Both the position numbers and the translations under genes were made by a program. Positions 9,637-18,938 of a stretch of DNA of 64,000 nt are shown in pieces. Positions within the stretch are counted from its first letter, which is position 1; every line of letters begins with the position of its first letter. A model generated the notes under the pieces. The model made no database searches. It had not been told where the DNA came from and saw only the letters and a program-made list of their open reading frames with translations. Location: assembly GCA_045110675.1 (NCBI GenBank), contig JBGCGJ010000009.1, positions 222,059-286,058 on the forward strand. Direction: 5' to 3'. The stretch comes from JBALVT01 sp045110675. GTDB taxonomy: Bacteria; Pseudomonadota; Gammaproteobacteria; Pseudomonadales; Halieaceae.

Positions 9637-9740
9637 CACTGAGAAACTCGAGATAATCACCCGCTTTCCCGAAAAAACCCTACGATGAATTGATGAAGCT
9701 TGTGCTGGCGGGCTTGTCTTCCTGACAAAACCCCCAGAAT

Positions 9741-10919
9741 TCAGTGAGCTCTGGCTTCGGGCCAAATACGTAGAAAATTTTCCGTAAAAAAGGCCTCTTT
9801 AGTGGCATCATCAGCCCCCGCCAAATGTCGGTCAAATTTCCCCAGTGGATCGCGGCCCCCTTCAACATGGGGATAATCACTGCTGAAAAGATATAGCTCT
9901 GGGTCGGACTGGGCGATCATGTTGGCAACATCTTCGTGGGGGAAAGGAGTGAAAGCCATTTGCGCGATGATTTGCTCAGAAGGCTTGCGATCAAATCGCA
10001 CACTTGTGTCCGCGCGACTGTAGATGCGGGTGAGATCATCCATTCGCCGCAGCAATTCTGGCACCCACCCAGCACCCAGTTCCACAGCCGCTCCGCGCAG
10101 ATGGGGATGACGTTCGAATATACCTTCGGCGACCATCATGCTGACAAAGGTCTCGACCGCTTGATGTAAGACGAAGGCATCTTTAGTTCTGACATTTTCG
10201 CCGCCACCCATCCAATCTTTAACGGCAGCTCGGCCATTGTTGCTCCAGGATTTCATCGCTTGCAGTGGCGAACCACCCACATGAAACAAAAATGGAATTC
10301 CGGCTTCAGCAAGCTTCGCCCAGAAGGGTTCGAGATCAACATGACCACAGGAAAAACCAATCGGTGCCCGGTGCGGTATCCAAACCGCGTCTAGTCCCGA
10401 CTCGATCACGAAATCCAGTTCTTCAATCGCCCGTTCGGGAACATCTAGCGGAACAATCGCTGCGCCCAGTAACCGCGCATCATCGCTGCAGAAATCTGCC
10501 ATGTGCCGGTTATGCGCACGCGTCGCACCATAGCGAAGCCTTGCTTCCGTTTTCGAACTGGGATGAAAAGGCAATGCAACGCTGTGGGTGGCAAAAACCA
10601 GTTGCTTGCGAAACCCCAATAGATCGACCGCTTTCGAACGGTCAGCGGAGTTAAACGCACCCAGCGCTTGAATTTCTTTGGAACTCGCAATCAGGTCATC
10701 ACCCAGCGCGATCATCTCATTTCTGTGATCGTCGCTATGCTGGCCGCCTTGCGCCATGATGACCTCAACCTCCTCATCGGTCACCAACGACGCGCTGTAA
10801 CTGACTTCGGGGATTTCATCGCGCAAATTGGGGTCGGCGTAGGACTTTAAAAAGTCTGGGAGTTCCATGATGTGGCTATCTGCGTCATAAATAGCCCTAT
10901 GGTTTGGTACATAAGTCAT
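9741..10919 (-). CDS. Amidohydrolase family 2 protein (ACMSD-like)
   Basis: A 392-residue TIM-barrel metal hydrolase or decarboxylase. Metal-binding motif D14-x-H16 sits in YDADSHIM, a later metal His in FLFHVGG near residue 220, and the closing SSDYPHVEGG with the catalytic Asp near residue 350. This is the amidohydrolase_2 group that includes 2-amino-3-carboxymuconate semialdehyde decarboxylase and resorcylate decarboxylases; in marine bacteria these enzymes often sit with degradation genes for aromatics or steroids. No signal peptide, so cytoplasmic. AGGGGCAAGC lies before the ATG. Substrate unknown. Confidence 0.85.
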   Translation of the reverse strand: MTYVPNHRAIYDADSHIMELPDFLKSYADPNLRDEIPEVSYSASLVTDEEVEVIMAQGGQHSDDHRNEMIALGDDLIASSKEIQALGAFNSADRSKAVDLLGFRKQLVFATHSVALPFHPSSKTEARLRYGATRAHNRHMADFCSDDARLLGAAIVPLDVPERAIEELDFVIESGLDAVWIPHRAPIGFSCGHVDLEPFWAKLAEAGIPFLFHVGGSPLQAMKSWSNNGRAAVKDWMGGGENVRTKDAFVLHQAVETFVSMMVAEGIFERHPHLRGAAVELGAGWVPELLRRMDDLTRIYSRADTSVRFDRKPSEQIIAQMAFTPFPHEDVANMIAQSDPELYLFSSDYPHVEGGRDPLGKFDRHLAGADDATKEAFFTENFLRIWPEARAH

Positions 10920-11042
10920 CTGCTTGCCCCTGTTACTGTTTTGCTCACATGGAAAACTATATCAGTTGCAAGACCTCTGCAACTTGATAGCGGTATGGCT
11001 AGCTCCAGGTCGCCATACCTGTGTGGTGTAAAACGAACTGCC

Positions 11043-12575
11043 CTATTGATTGGCTGGGGCTAGTCGCTCGAGCTCAATGCTGGCCCACTGGATGATGGCG
11101 ACCTGCTCATCATCGCTCTTGCGCTGCCAATTCCTGATGGCTAACGACATCCGAGGGTTCTTACTAAACTTGTCGGAGTGACGGTCAATAAAATGCCAAT
11201 AGAGACTGTTAAATGGACATGCGCCGGTTCCCGCAATTTTTCCAGGATCATAGCGACAGCGAGCGCAATGGTTACTCTGGCGCTGTATATATTTGCCGCT
11301 AGCGGCATACGGTTTGCTCGCCATCAAACCACCATCAGCATGCAACGCCATTCCTAGGGTATTGGGAAGCTCTACCCACTCAAAAGCGTCTACGTAAACT
11401 GCGAGATACCAAGCACACACTGCTTGTACATTCAGTCCCGTCAGCAGTGCAAAGTTTCCAATAATCATCAACCGCTGGATATGATGGGCATAGCCCAAAT
11501 CCAGTGTCTGGCGCAATGCCATTTCGAGGCATCGCAGGTCGGTCTCCCCATTCCAGAAGAGTCCCGGCAATGATCTATCGGCGTTCAGAGCATTGCGGCT
11601 CGCATAGCTCTGCCCTGTCATCCAGTAAATGCCCCGAATATATTCTCGCCAACCAAGCACTTGTCGGATAAATCCTTCTGCAGCCGCTAAGTCACATAGC
11701 CCTTGACGCCATGCATTTTCTACTAACCTACAGACAGCAAGCGGATCGAGCAGGCCGACATTGAGATACATAGAGACCAGAGAATGGAACAACCAGGGTG
11801 ACTCCTCTGCCATAGCATCCTGGTATTGGCCAAACCGTGGTAGGCCGCTGTCGATAAACCATCGCAACTGGCTCTGAGCCTGTTCAGCCGTCACGCCTAG
11901 ATAAAACTGGTCCAGATCACCTGGATGGTCCGGGAATTCGCGCGCGACCAGCTCGATGACCTCCCTGGTAATCGTATCGAGCTCGATGGCGGGTCTCGGA
12001 GGCACTGTCGTTTTATTTCGCCAACCGCGACGATTTTCACCATCGTAATTCCACTTGCCACCTTCTGGCTTACCGTTTTCGTCTAAAAGGATTTGGTATT
12101 TCCGACGCATAACTCGGTAAAAATGCTCCATACGCAGCTGTTTTCGTCCTTCGGACCACGCGAGAAAATCCTCTCTGGAAGCCAAAAAGCGATCATCCTC
12201 AACTATTTCCAATGGCACCGGGAGCTGCCACCGCTCCATCTCGTGCAACAATCTAAATTCGCCCGGTGCACAACATCTCACTCTACTTACATTGCATATC
12301 TCTAAGCCCGCGAGCACGGCTTGTTGCAAGGAATGAAACCCGGTCTCATAAGCATAGTAGAGGACCTGGAAGCCTCTCTCACGCAGATCATCTCTAAAGT
12401 GACGCATCGCGGAGAAGATAAAAGCTATCTTGTGTTGATTGTGACGAACGTAGGATGCTTCCTCTCCCACCTCCGCCATGAGGATAATATCCACACCCGG
12501 TTTGGCCAACTTCAAGGCGCCGTGCGCCGCATCCAGCTGGTCGCCGAGAACCAGCACCATTGTTGGAGAAGACAT
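11043..12575 (-). CDS. Iron-sulfur (6-4) photolyase / FeS-BCP cryptochrome-photolyase family
   Basis: A 510-residue flavoprotein expected to repair (6-4) pyrimidine photoproducts with blue light, or to act as a photoreceptor. It opens with TMVLVLGDQLDAAH, the start of the deoxyribodipyrimidine photolyase-related domain, and carries four cysteines, C349, C437, C440 and C453. Their spacing matches the known [4Fe-4S] ligands of the Agrobacterium PhrB group (C350, C438, C441, C454). The FAD-binding helical domain is complete (LMIIGNFALLTGLN, WVELPNTLGMALHADGGLMA). No signal peptide. It is followed nearby by DUF2452 and DUF523/DUF1722 genes, a common companion set of photolyases. The SD is weak (GGAAAA 10 bases up). 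Confidence 0.92.
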   Translation of the reverse strand: MSSPTMVLVLGDQLDAAHGALKLAKPGVDIILMAEVGEEASYVRHNQHKIAFIFSAMRHFRDDLRERGFQVLYYAYETGFHSLQQAVLAGLEICNVSRVRCCAPGEFRLLHEMERWQLPVPLEIVEDDRFLASREDFLAWSEGRKQLRMEHFYRVMRRKYQILLDENGKPEGGKWNYDGENRRGWRNKTTVPPRPAIELDTITREVIELVAREFPDHPGDLDQFYLGVTAEQAQSQLRWFIDSGLPRFGQYQDAMAEESPWLFHSLVSMYLNVGLLDPLAVCRLVENAWRQGLCDLAAAEGFIRQVLGWREYIRGIYWMTGQSYASRNALNADRSLPGLFWNGETDLRCLEMALRQTLDLGYAHHIQRLMIIGNFALLTGLNVQAVCAWYLAVYVDAFEWVELPNTLGMALHADGGLMASKPYAASGKYIQRQSNHCARCRYDPGKIAGTGACPFNSLYWHFIDRHSDKFSKNPRMSLAIRNWQRKSDDEQVAIIQWASIELERLAPANQ

Positions 12576-12990
12576 ATTGTCAATTTTTCCTGAAGTGGTT
12601 TTTCAAATTTGTTGGCCGGAAACGATCAATCAACTCACTTACACCTTTTGGATAGGTTGGTTCCACAGATGTACGCAGGACTAATACAAACAGACCTTTT
12701 CTCATCGCTATTCTTAGACTCAGTGCGGCGGTTATTATGCCTCGATATAGATCGATATAGATTGCAGTTAGAGAGACGCTGGCGAGGCCCTTAACCCATC
12801 AGCACTTCAAGAATGCTGAAATAAAATCCATTCGAATGTTCTGTGGATGCGAGCATACTGGCTTAGCGACTACCCTAGTTTTTCTGTCACACAATCGTAA
12901 AGTAATATTTCTGCGGTAAACCAGATACGACGAACATCCGTATGTTTACTATCCACATTATTGATGTTGAAGCATTTAGCATGAAAAAAT
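12576..12990. other. Divergent promoter region with a tandem 10-mer
   Basis: A 415-base gap between the photolyase gene and the DUF2452 gene, which diverge from it. The only structure I see is a perfect tandem repeat CGATATAGAT x2 at 12743-12762. No credible gene is present. Promoters for both neighbours must lie here; light-dependent control through this region is possible but nothing in the bases shows it. Confidence 0.4.
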
Positions 12991-13614
12991 ATGAACTCTG
13001 GCCAGAAACGAGTTAAACCATTGTCGATTTTGCCCAATCCAAAGCCTAACCCACAAGGCAAGGGCGTTGTCCCGATATTGCAAGACCTGGAGAGGCTGCA
13101 GAACTGCGTGGCCTCCCGCAAATCAGCCGCCGACTTTCTAAGAGATTATTGTGTCTCATCGATGATTCTCCAAGCCACTTTTCAGTTTCAGCCGGTGGTG
13201 GGGAAGCACTACTTTCTCTACGCTCGCGACAAGAACTTCGCCTTGTCATTGATCGCCCCCCATGAATGGGGGACACGCCAATCCGGAGAGTTTCTGGGAC
13301 TCTGCCAGCTGCGATCTGATATGACATGGGAAATGAACACCACTGACCTGCGCGAAACCTCAATGGCATTGGCGATGGCGAGAGATTTCATTAAGCGGTT
13401 TATGCGTACGCTCGCGGAGCAAGATTCTATCGACGACAATCTTCCCTTTTATGTAAGTGGGTTACCCTACCATCAGCGGGTCTTGGGCACCGCGCTAGCC
13501 TCGTCACTGCGACAATCTATGCCCGAAAAGGCAGCTAATATACAAGCGCTACTCAGAGATCAACCTGACCTTATTGCGCCGCCAATGCAAATTGATTCAA
13601 TAGACTCACCCTAG
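12991..13614 (+). CDS. DUF2452 domain protein
   Basis: A 207-residue soluble protein. NPKPNPQGKGVVPIL near residue 15, then FQFQPVVGKHYFLYARD and SLIAPHEWG are the recognisable parts of the DUF2452 family, found in proteobacteria and in animals, with no assigned reaction. It has no signal peptide or membrane segment. An ATG ten bases upstream is in another frame, so 12991 is used. It stands between the photolyase and DUF523/DUF1722 genes, and I infer it belongs to the same stress or light-linked group. The terminal residues (IDSIDSP) are not conserved-looking. Confidence 0.8.
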   Translation: MNSGQKRVKPLSILPNPKPNPQGKGVVPILQDLERLQNCVASRKSAADFLRDYCVSSMILQATFQFQPVVGKHYFLYARDKNFALSLIAPHEWGTRQSGEFLGLCQLRSDMTWEMNTTDLRETSMALAMARDFIKRFMRTLAEQDSIDDNLPFYVSGLPYHQRVLGTALASSLRQSMPEKAANIQALLRDQPDLIAPPMQIDSIDSP

Positions 13615-13672
13615 TCGATCGCCCTCAAACTAAGATTGGGTCGGCTTTCAAATATCAGCGTGCGGGGACAAT

Positions 13673-14671
13673 TCACAGCAGATTGTGCAGCATTAGCTCC
13701 CTCGGATGGGGCTGCATATACCAGGATTGATTGATGTACTCATCTGGATGCTTTCGAAAGTAATGCCGCAACAATGTTACAGGCACAATAAGGGGTAAGT
13801 AACCTTTGCGATATTGTTCGATGGTCTCTTCGAGTTCCTGTCGATCATCTGATTCGAGATCGCGTTTCAGATAACCCTGAATATGCTTAAGAACGTTGGC
13901 ATTATTCTTCCGGCTCGCCGGTTTATGCATCAGCTCTGTTACTCCTTCAATATACTGCTCACTAAAACTCTCTATGGACATAGAGCCAATGGCTGCGACC
14001 ATTCTCCCCAAGGCACGCGCTTTATTTTGATTGTGACTCATGTAGATCAATTTGTGCCGAGCGTGAAAGGATACGAAATCGTTTTTGGTGGGCTGTGAGC
14101 TTAGCAACTGGCACCAGCGTCGGTACAAAAACACGCGTTTGATAAAATTCTCTCGTAAGCCTGCGTCGCCTAAGCGCCCCTCCTCTTCGGTCGGCAAATG
14201 AGGGAACGCCTGCAGAATTTGGCCCGCATAAATACCGACGCCGTTACGTGTTGGCATACCCGAGGTATACACTTTCACGCGCTCCATACCGCAGCTAGGT
14301 GAATCTTTTTTAAAAATATAGCCATCTAGACCCGAGATCCAGTCAAATTGTTCCCGAGCAATTGATTCCAGGGGCTCAGTGAGATCCTCGTCCGAGTTTT
14401 TAGTACCAACACAGCGCGTGGATCCTCCGATTTCATTAGCCACTAATCGAATGGGCTCTCGTGGAATACCCAGCCCGATAGCTACCTCAGGACAAAAAGG
14501 CTTGAACTCAAAGTAGTCCGACAAAGTTTCAGTGATATAGCTGTGATTTTTATGACCAGAGTCGAATCGAACACGCTCACCCAACAAGCAACTGCTAATA
14601 CCAATCAGCAGGCGTTCGCTTAGCGCGTCTGCGGATTGGCTGGTCTGCGCGGTACTGTTGATTTTACTCAT
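13673..14671 (-). CDS. DUF523 and DUF1722 two-domain protein (YbbK/YbgA-like)
   Basis: A 332-residue fusion. The N-terminal DUF523 part (about 20-165) begins LLIGISSCLLGERVRFDSGHK and includes FKPFCPEVAIGLGIPREPIR and KKDSPSCGMERVKVY, with conserved cysteines. The C-terminal DUF1722 part (about 185-330) includes FHARHKLIYMSHN and ends PHPRELMLHNLL. Escherichia coli YbgA, a DUF1722 protein, is encoded right beside photolyase phr, and the two-domain form is common in marine gammaproteobacteria near photolyases. The activity has been tied to tRNA or thiouracil chemistry only by inference (cysteine-rich DUF523). Here it lies close to the Fe-S photolyase, and the context fits a DNA-damage or light role. 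Confidence 0.9.
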   Translation of the reverse strand: MSKINSTAQTSQSADALSERLLIGISSCLLGERVRFDSGHKNHSYITETLSDYFEFKPFCPEVAIGLGIPREPIRLVANEIGGSTRCVGTKNSDEDLTEPLESIAREQFDWISGLDGYIFKKDSPSCGMERVKVYTSGMPTRNGVGIYAGQILQAFPHLPTEEEGRLGDAGLRENFIKRVFLYRRWCQLLSSQPTKNDFVSFHARHKLIYMSHNQNKARALGRMVAAIGSMSIESFSEQYIEGVTELMHKPASRKNNANVLKHIQGYLKRDLESDDRQELEETIEQYRKGYLPLIVPVTLLRHYFRKHPDEYINQSWYMQPHPRELMLHNLL

Positions 14672-14717
14672 GTACTTAACCTTGGTGACCCGTTATTGAG
14701 AGACGCTAGTGAGGCAT

Positions 14718-15581
14718 TTATTCCACCGAGTCTCGCTTGAAAACAATGTTCCCGTCGACATGAATATCTCTTTGCGGAAAGGCAATAACAACGCCACTTT
14801 CATTGAACAAGGCGTCAATGCGATAGCGGAGATCGCTCCTGACCTCTCGCAAACTTCGTTCAGCGGTTGCATATACCCAAACGTTAAGCTCAAAGCTAAG
14901 TGAGCTATCCGCAAAATCATCGAATACAACCGAGAACTCGGGATCTCCAAGTACGTCCGCATGCTCTTCGGCAGCCTGTTTTAGCAATTCTGTCACTAGC
15001 AACACATTGGAGCCATATGCCACGCCGACTCTAACACTGGTTCGAACCAACCGATCTATCAAAGTCCAATTGGTCACTGTATTCTCCAGTAGGTAGCTAT
15101 TGGGTACCAACAAGTGAACACCGTCTACTCTCCGAATGCAGGTCGACCGCGTATTAATTGACTGTACAGTTCCTCTGACCTCACCCATCTCCAGGAAGTC
15201 TCCAATCCTGATGGGTCTTTCCCACATCAAAATCCAGCCACTGATGAAATTGTTAATAATATTTTGTGCACCAAAACCCACGCCAATTGCGATCGCACCA
15301 GAAATAAAGGCAAATGCCGCTAGCGGAATGCCGAGAAAATCCATCGTCATAACGCCCAACACTATGAATCCGAGGATCAAATAGGCCCTCGATACAACCT
15401 GGATGACATCTGCATTCACCCGCCGCGACATCAACTTGCTGCGGATCAATTTACCCGTCCAAACTACGAAGAAAACGCCTATTGCGACAAAGGCGACTAC
15501 CGATAGCACCTGCCCTAGGGAAAGAGACTTATCACCGAAGCTAAATAGGGTAGAATTTAGCAGTTTGTATATTTGATCCAT
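14718..15581 (-). CDS. MscS-family mechanosensitive channel
   Basis: A 287-residue small-conductance channel that opens under membrane tension to release solutes on osmotic downshock. Three N-terminal membrane helices are visible; the pore helix TM3 includes GAIAIGVGFGAQNIINNFIS near residues 95-114. The MscS beta domain follows (ERPIRIGDFLEMGEVRGTV, RRVDGVHLLVPNSYLLENTV) and the C-terminal alpha/beta domain ends with GVVIAFPQRDIHVDG, as in the family. It is complete and lies 46 bases upstream of, and on the same strand as, the DUF523/DUF1722 gene, so cotranscription is likely. Confidence 0.93.
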   Translation of the reverse strand: MDQIYKLLNSTLFSFGDKSLSLGQVLSVVAFVAIGVFFVVWTGKLIRSKLMSRRVNADVIQVVSRAYLILGFIVLGVMTMDFLGIPLAAFAFISGAIAIGVGFGAQNIINNFISGWILMWERPIRIGDFLEMGEVRGTVQSINTRSTCIRRVDGVHLLVPNSYLLENTVTNWTLIDRLVRTSVRVGVAYGSNVLLVTELLKQAAEEHADVLGDPEFSVVFDDFADSSLSFELNVWVYATAERSLREVRSDLRYRIDALFNESGVVIAFPQRDIHVDGNIVFKRDSVE

Positions 15582-16210
15582 GCTTATTGGTCTCGAAATG
15601 AAGAACTCCGACGGCGATTACATCGCCATCAAAAGAAGAAACGGAGGTCCGACCAAGTTTCAGGTCTTCCAGCATTGTCTTCCTTTTTCTATTGTCGCAT
15701 CTGGCAGCGGTAAATTCTGCTCAAGTGTGCATTGAGTTTACAATATTCGAATCCACTGATCCGACAAATAAATGGCATAGTCTCCTACTACACAATATAT
15801 AAACCGGGTCTAAGCGAAATGTGGCCACGCAGATTCGTGGATAGGCTCCGGGAGAATTTCCCTGCTATGACAAAACAAGCTCGAGCTACTTTAGATAACA
15901 GAAGAACCCAATTCTCTCGAATCATGAATTGTTTGGTGTCAATATAGTAGTCTGTTCTCAGGATCCAGTGGCTAGCTAGTTCCATTGGGCGCAAATCTGA
16001 CGTCGTAAACTATATTGTAAATCACAGCGCTCCGGAAAATTCTCCATACCAGTCACTAACAAGCACTTGGTGATATCGTGCTACATATTTGCGATACGAT
16101 ACTGACCGTTTTACCTCAAATTTCAGAGCGATGCCGTGAAACCCTTGTTTTTGACCACCGGCTTTATCTGTCCTGGGCTGATGAAAAAAACATTGGCGGA
16201 CCTGTTTCCT
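15582..16210. other. Long intergenic region with no recognisable gene
   Basis: About 630 bases separate the MscS gene from the decayed corA-like gene. Open stretches up to about 70 codons occur on both strands (15732-15947, 15788-15994) but have no recognisable product, no clear ribosome site and overlap each other. The promoter of the MscS operon should lie near 15590-15700. Confidence 0.4.
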
Positions 16211-16966
16211 ATGATCATAATTAAACTACTCTCAAGTAATCAGCTACTCGAAGGCGGTATGGAGCTTCTTAGTGTCTGGCGCGAAGATACCGCTAGTAAA
16301 CTGTGGTTGGATATGGAAGGCGAACTTACCGATGAGAACAGACAGGTTCTTGCCGACTGAGGTTGTGCCGAACTAGCGATTAAGGATGCGTTTCGGCTGA
16401 GACACCCTCCGACGATAGAAGAGTTCGATAGCAGTACTTTTAACCTATATCGCGCTATTACAGTTTTTGGGGGGAAACTGGGCCAACTCGAGGAGTCACT
16501 CTTAGCTGGCTCTGCGGAGCAAGCAATGAAGGAGTTAGTGTCTTACCGTTCTCGCCTTCGGATACTACGCCGTGTGTTTGATTACCATAAGCCGCTCACG
16601 GAAAACCTGATGAACAGCACCCAAGTCTATCGCCGAATAAATCGCGAAAAGGACCGACATGAATGCCGAGACCTATATGAACGCTGTGAACGGCTCTACA
16701 GTTTTTGCAATATGTACTATGAGATATGTGGTGATCTTGTGGACGGCTATATTTCATTGACCTCACATCGGCTGAACAACACGATGAAGGTGCTGACAAT
16801 TATCACAGCTATCTTTGTACCATTGAGTTTCCTCGCCGGGGTCTACGGGATGAACTTTGAAAATATGCCCGAGCTGAGTAATTGCTTCGGTATCCTGGAA
16901 ATTTTTCAGAGGGTGAGCGACCAACTCGGCTGGTATTTCAGTACCTCATGCGAGGATGGCAAGTAG
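16211..16966 (+). pseudogene. CorA-like magnesium transporter, broken by a stop and a 3' frameshift
   Basis: Translation from ATG 16211 gives a CorA-type N-domain (LLEGGMELLSVWREDT...DMEGELTDENRQVLAD), then TGA at 16358-16360. In the same frame the protein resumes at once with AELAIKDAFRLRHPPTIEEF, a hallmark of CorA, and runs to the channel motif GMNFENMPEL near 16850-16880. CorA proteins then have about 30 more residues ending in a basic YFRRRGW-like tail. Here the frame gives SNCFGILEIF instead, while the +2 frame gives LVFQYLMRGWQ at 16936-16970, so a frameshift lies just after the GMN motif. With two lesions it is most likely a pseudogene; an assembly error cannot be excluded for either one. 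Confidence 0.8.
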
Positions 16967-16993
16967 CACGTAATAACCCAGTTCCAATCGCAA

Positions 16994-17902
16994 CTATTGG
17001 GCAGACACCAAGCTCGCGTGCGACTGAGTCCTTGTATACAGCAATGTCCCAAGCCCGATAATCGCAAGGGGAATAAAAGGCTGAAATGGCCAAAACGGAA
17101 ACCATAGTTCCAGATTGGCGGACCACTGTGGCGACGTTAAAAATGTGCTCACGGCATTCTGCCAATGCAAGCCTGTTGCCGATGCAACAAGGCCGGCGGC
17201 TATCATAGCGCCGCCTATTGTCTTGAGTAGCGTGGAAGAACCCTCCTGGTTCGCGCTTTTCGCTGCCTGCAATCGTTTTTTACCGAAGGCTGCAATTCTC
17301 ACCGCAAAGGCAAAAAAGCCACTCCAATAAAATATATAGTCAATCAGGTCCGGGGCTTCATAGTAATAGAGGTTCCACCAGTAAACGCTAAAAGGGTAGG
17401 CCCACAGAACGTAGATTCCGCCTTGCTGTATTAATTTCCATTGCTTCTGAGTAATTCGTTTACGCGCTACCTGAAAAGAAGTCAGGATCATAAAGCTTAG
17501 AAAAATGTAGCCCACCGTGCCTTCCAGCTCGTCTCGCAACAAGTATATATTTTCAAAGTAATACTCTCGAAAAAAAGTAGAGACAATAAAAATGAACAGA
17601 CCCTGCCATGCCATAGCGGCAGCAAAGCATAAGCCGACATATTTCCGGTTGCGCAGTAACCATTTTGTAAATGCATTAGGGAAAAGCACTTGTAAAGACG
17701 ATGCCGCAACAACGATGTAAATGAAAGGGATTGCCCAGCGAACGGAATAGCCGATCATCTCCGAGATGCCAGCACCCGTAGACATGTCGACTGCCATCAT
17801 TTCTAGAATCACGAACAGTGATATAGGTACCGAGATAATGGCGAACAACGGCCAGCCATTGATCACTTTGTTCCTAAATACTAAATTGAAATCCACACTC
17901 AT
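16994..17902 (-). CDS. Ferric-reductase-like (FRD/MsrQ-type) membrane protein lacking haem histidines
   Basis: About 302 residues with seven or eight membrane segments. SVRWAIPFIYIVVAASSL, KWLLRNRKYVGLCFAAAMAWQG, GTVGYIFLSFMILTSFQVARKRI and KLIQQGGIYVLWAYPFSVYW follow the layout of the ferric reductase-like transmembrane domain. In that family the third and fifth helices carry haem-binding histidines (LGLxFAxxHxxH; LHxxGLYxLW). In this protein those places are Ala/Trp and Gln, and the only two histidines of the chain are near the C-terminus outside the core. It should therefore not bind haem in the usual way. Function unknown. It has its own promoter region shared with the small membrane gene at 18086. 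Confidence 0.7.
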   Translation of the reverse strand: MSVDFNLVFRNKVINGWPLFAIISVPISLFVILEMMAVDMSTGAGISEMIGYSVRWAIPFIYIVVAASSLQVLFPNAFTKWLLRNRKYVGLCFAAAMAWQGLFIFIVSTFFREYYFENIYLLRDELEGTVGYIFLSFMILTSFQVARKRITQKQWKLIQQGGIYVLWAYPFSVYWWNLYYYEAPDLIDYIFYWSGFFAFAVRIAAFGKKRLQAAKSANQEGSSTLLKTIGGAMIAAGLVASATGLHWQNAVSTFLTSPQWSANLELWFPFWPFQPFIPLAIIGLGTLLYTRTQSHASLVSAQ

Positions 17903-18085
17903 AAGGACCTAATCACTCGATTACACATCCAGGAACGCCACTCTTTATGTTGCCACGCAAAAGCCTATTAAACTTCCCAGCCTATAGGTCATTAGAGAAC
18001 CCACAGATTCGCGTTGAGCCCAGTATACTAAGCTCGTTTTTCATGATAGTTTCTAAAAATTCTCAATGTATTTAGTGATTTAGCC

Positions 18086-18313
18086 ATGACTGCCTCATTT
18101 AAAGCACAATGTCATTCAGCGCTGTATGCGTTCATAGCGTTTATCCCCTGGTTAATCTCTATGTACACGCTCTACTGGCTGGAAAGCAATGAAATTTGGG
18201 TCGTAGAAACGCTTCACCGAGACAAAATGACCGTCGCTATATTGCTAACCGGCATGGCGCTGTCCTTTGTTCTTCAATCTTATTTTCTTAAACGTGGAAA
18301 GAGCAAGCACTAA
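18086..18313 (+). CDS. Small two-segment membrane protein
   Basis: Seventy-five residues with two predicted membrane segments (about 12-32 and 48-67) joined by a short polar stretch and ending in a basic tail (KRGKSKH), which would place the C-terminus in the cytoplasm. I do not recognise a family. It stands 52 bases before the dioxygenase gene on the same strand and could be its first operon partner. Supported only by hydrophobic pattern and position. Confidence 0.5.
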   Translation: MTASFKAQCHSALYAFIAFIPWLISMYTLYWLESNEIWVVETLHRDKMTVAILLTGMALSFVLQSYFLKRGKSKH

Positions 18314-18365
18314 TCAGCGGACATAGCGGCACCACAGATAAGCGAGCGCGGGGGTCAGACCATTT

Positions 18366-18938
18366 ATGGAGCTAGCGCAACCGATCAAGGAACTAGGGGC
18401 CGTAGATTCCCGCGAGCTTTCACAAGCCATTCTTAATCTCGATTCCTCACGATGGCGTGAAGAAGAGCTTCGGCAAAAGAAGTATCAGGAAGTGCACTAC
18501 AATACCGAGTCGTTGATCCTGGTTTTTTGCGAGCACGATGACTGGCCCAATATCGATGTTATCAAAGGCGCTAGCTGGGAGCCGCTCTACCCGTTCGCCC
18601 TACCCTTGATGCACCACATCATCCAGCAACACTACGCTCCCGGAGGCACTATCATACGCGCGATGGCCGCCAAATTGACTGCGGGCAAGACCATCACTCC
18701 TCATACAGACAATCATCAGTCGTTTCGACAAAGCCATCGAATCCACGTACCGATTACCACCAACAACAAGGTTCGTTTTATGATCGATGGACGCCCCTAT
18801 CGTATGAAGGTGGGCGAAGCGTATGAGATCAATAACCAAAAACGCCATGGGGTTATTAACAGTGGCGACGAAGATCGCATCAGCTTTATCTTCGATTACG
18901 TACCCAGAAAATCTGCAGCACCCGTGGTACCGAAGTGA
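18366..18938 (+). CDS. Aspartyl/asparaginyl beta-hydroxylase family 2OG-Fe(II) dioxygenase
   Basis: A 190-residue cupin-fold oxygenase that should use Fe(II), 2-oxoglutarate and O2 to hydroxylate a side chain. The metal triad is visible as H-T-D in TPHTDNHQ near residue 117 and a distal His in NQKRHGVINSG near 160, followed by an Arg (DRISFIFDY) that would hold 2-oxoglutarate. The RIHVPITTN strand between them is typical of the Asp/Asn beta-hydroxylase family. No signal peptide. Its last four bases overlap the start of the next gene (GTGA), implying coupled translation. Substrate unknown; peptidyl or amino-acid Asp/Asn residues are candidates from the family. Confidence 0.85.
   Translation: MELAQPIKELGAVDSRELSQAILNLDSSRWREEELRQKKYQEVHYNTESLILVFCEHDDWPNIDVIKGASWEPLYPFALPLMHHIIQQHYAPGGTIIRAMAAKLTAGKTITPHTDNHQSFRQSHRIHVPITTNNKVRFMIDGRPYRMKVGEAYEINNQKRHGVINSGDEDRISFIFDYVPRKSAAPVVPK

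Noticed and set aside
12770..14722. Similar strings GAGAGACGCTGGCGAGGC (12770) and GAGAGACGCTAGTGAGGC (14697) as a dispersed repeat.
   Set aside because: Only about 20 bases and no other copies seen, no insertion-type boundaries; coincidence is likely.
15732..15994. Overlapping 68-71 codon ORFs on both strands in the gap before the corA-like gene.
   Set aside because: No recognisable product or ribosome site; they exclude one another.
16358..16360. UGA in the corA-like gene as a second selenocysteine codon.
   Set aside because: CorA has no redox residue here, no SECIS-like hairpin with loop at 16-37 nt was found, and the gene also has a 3' frameshift.
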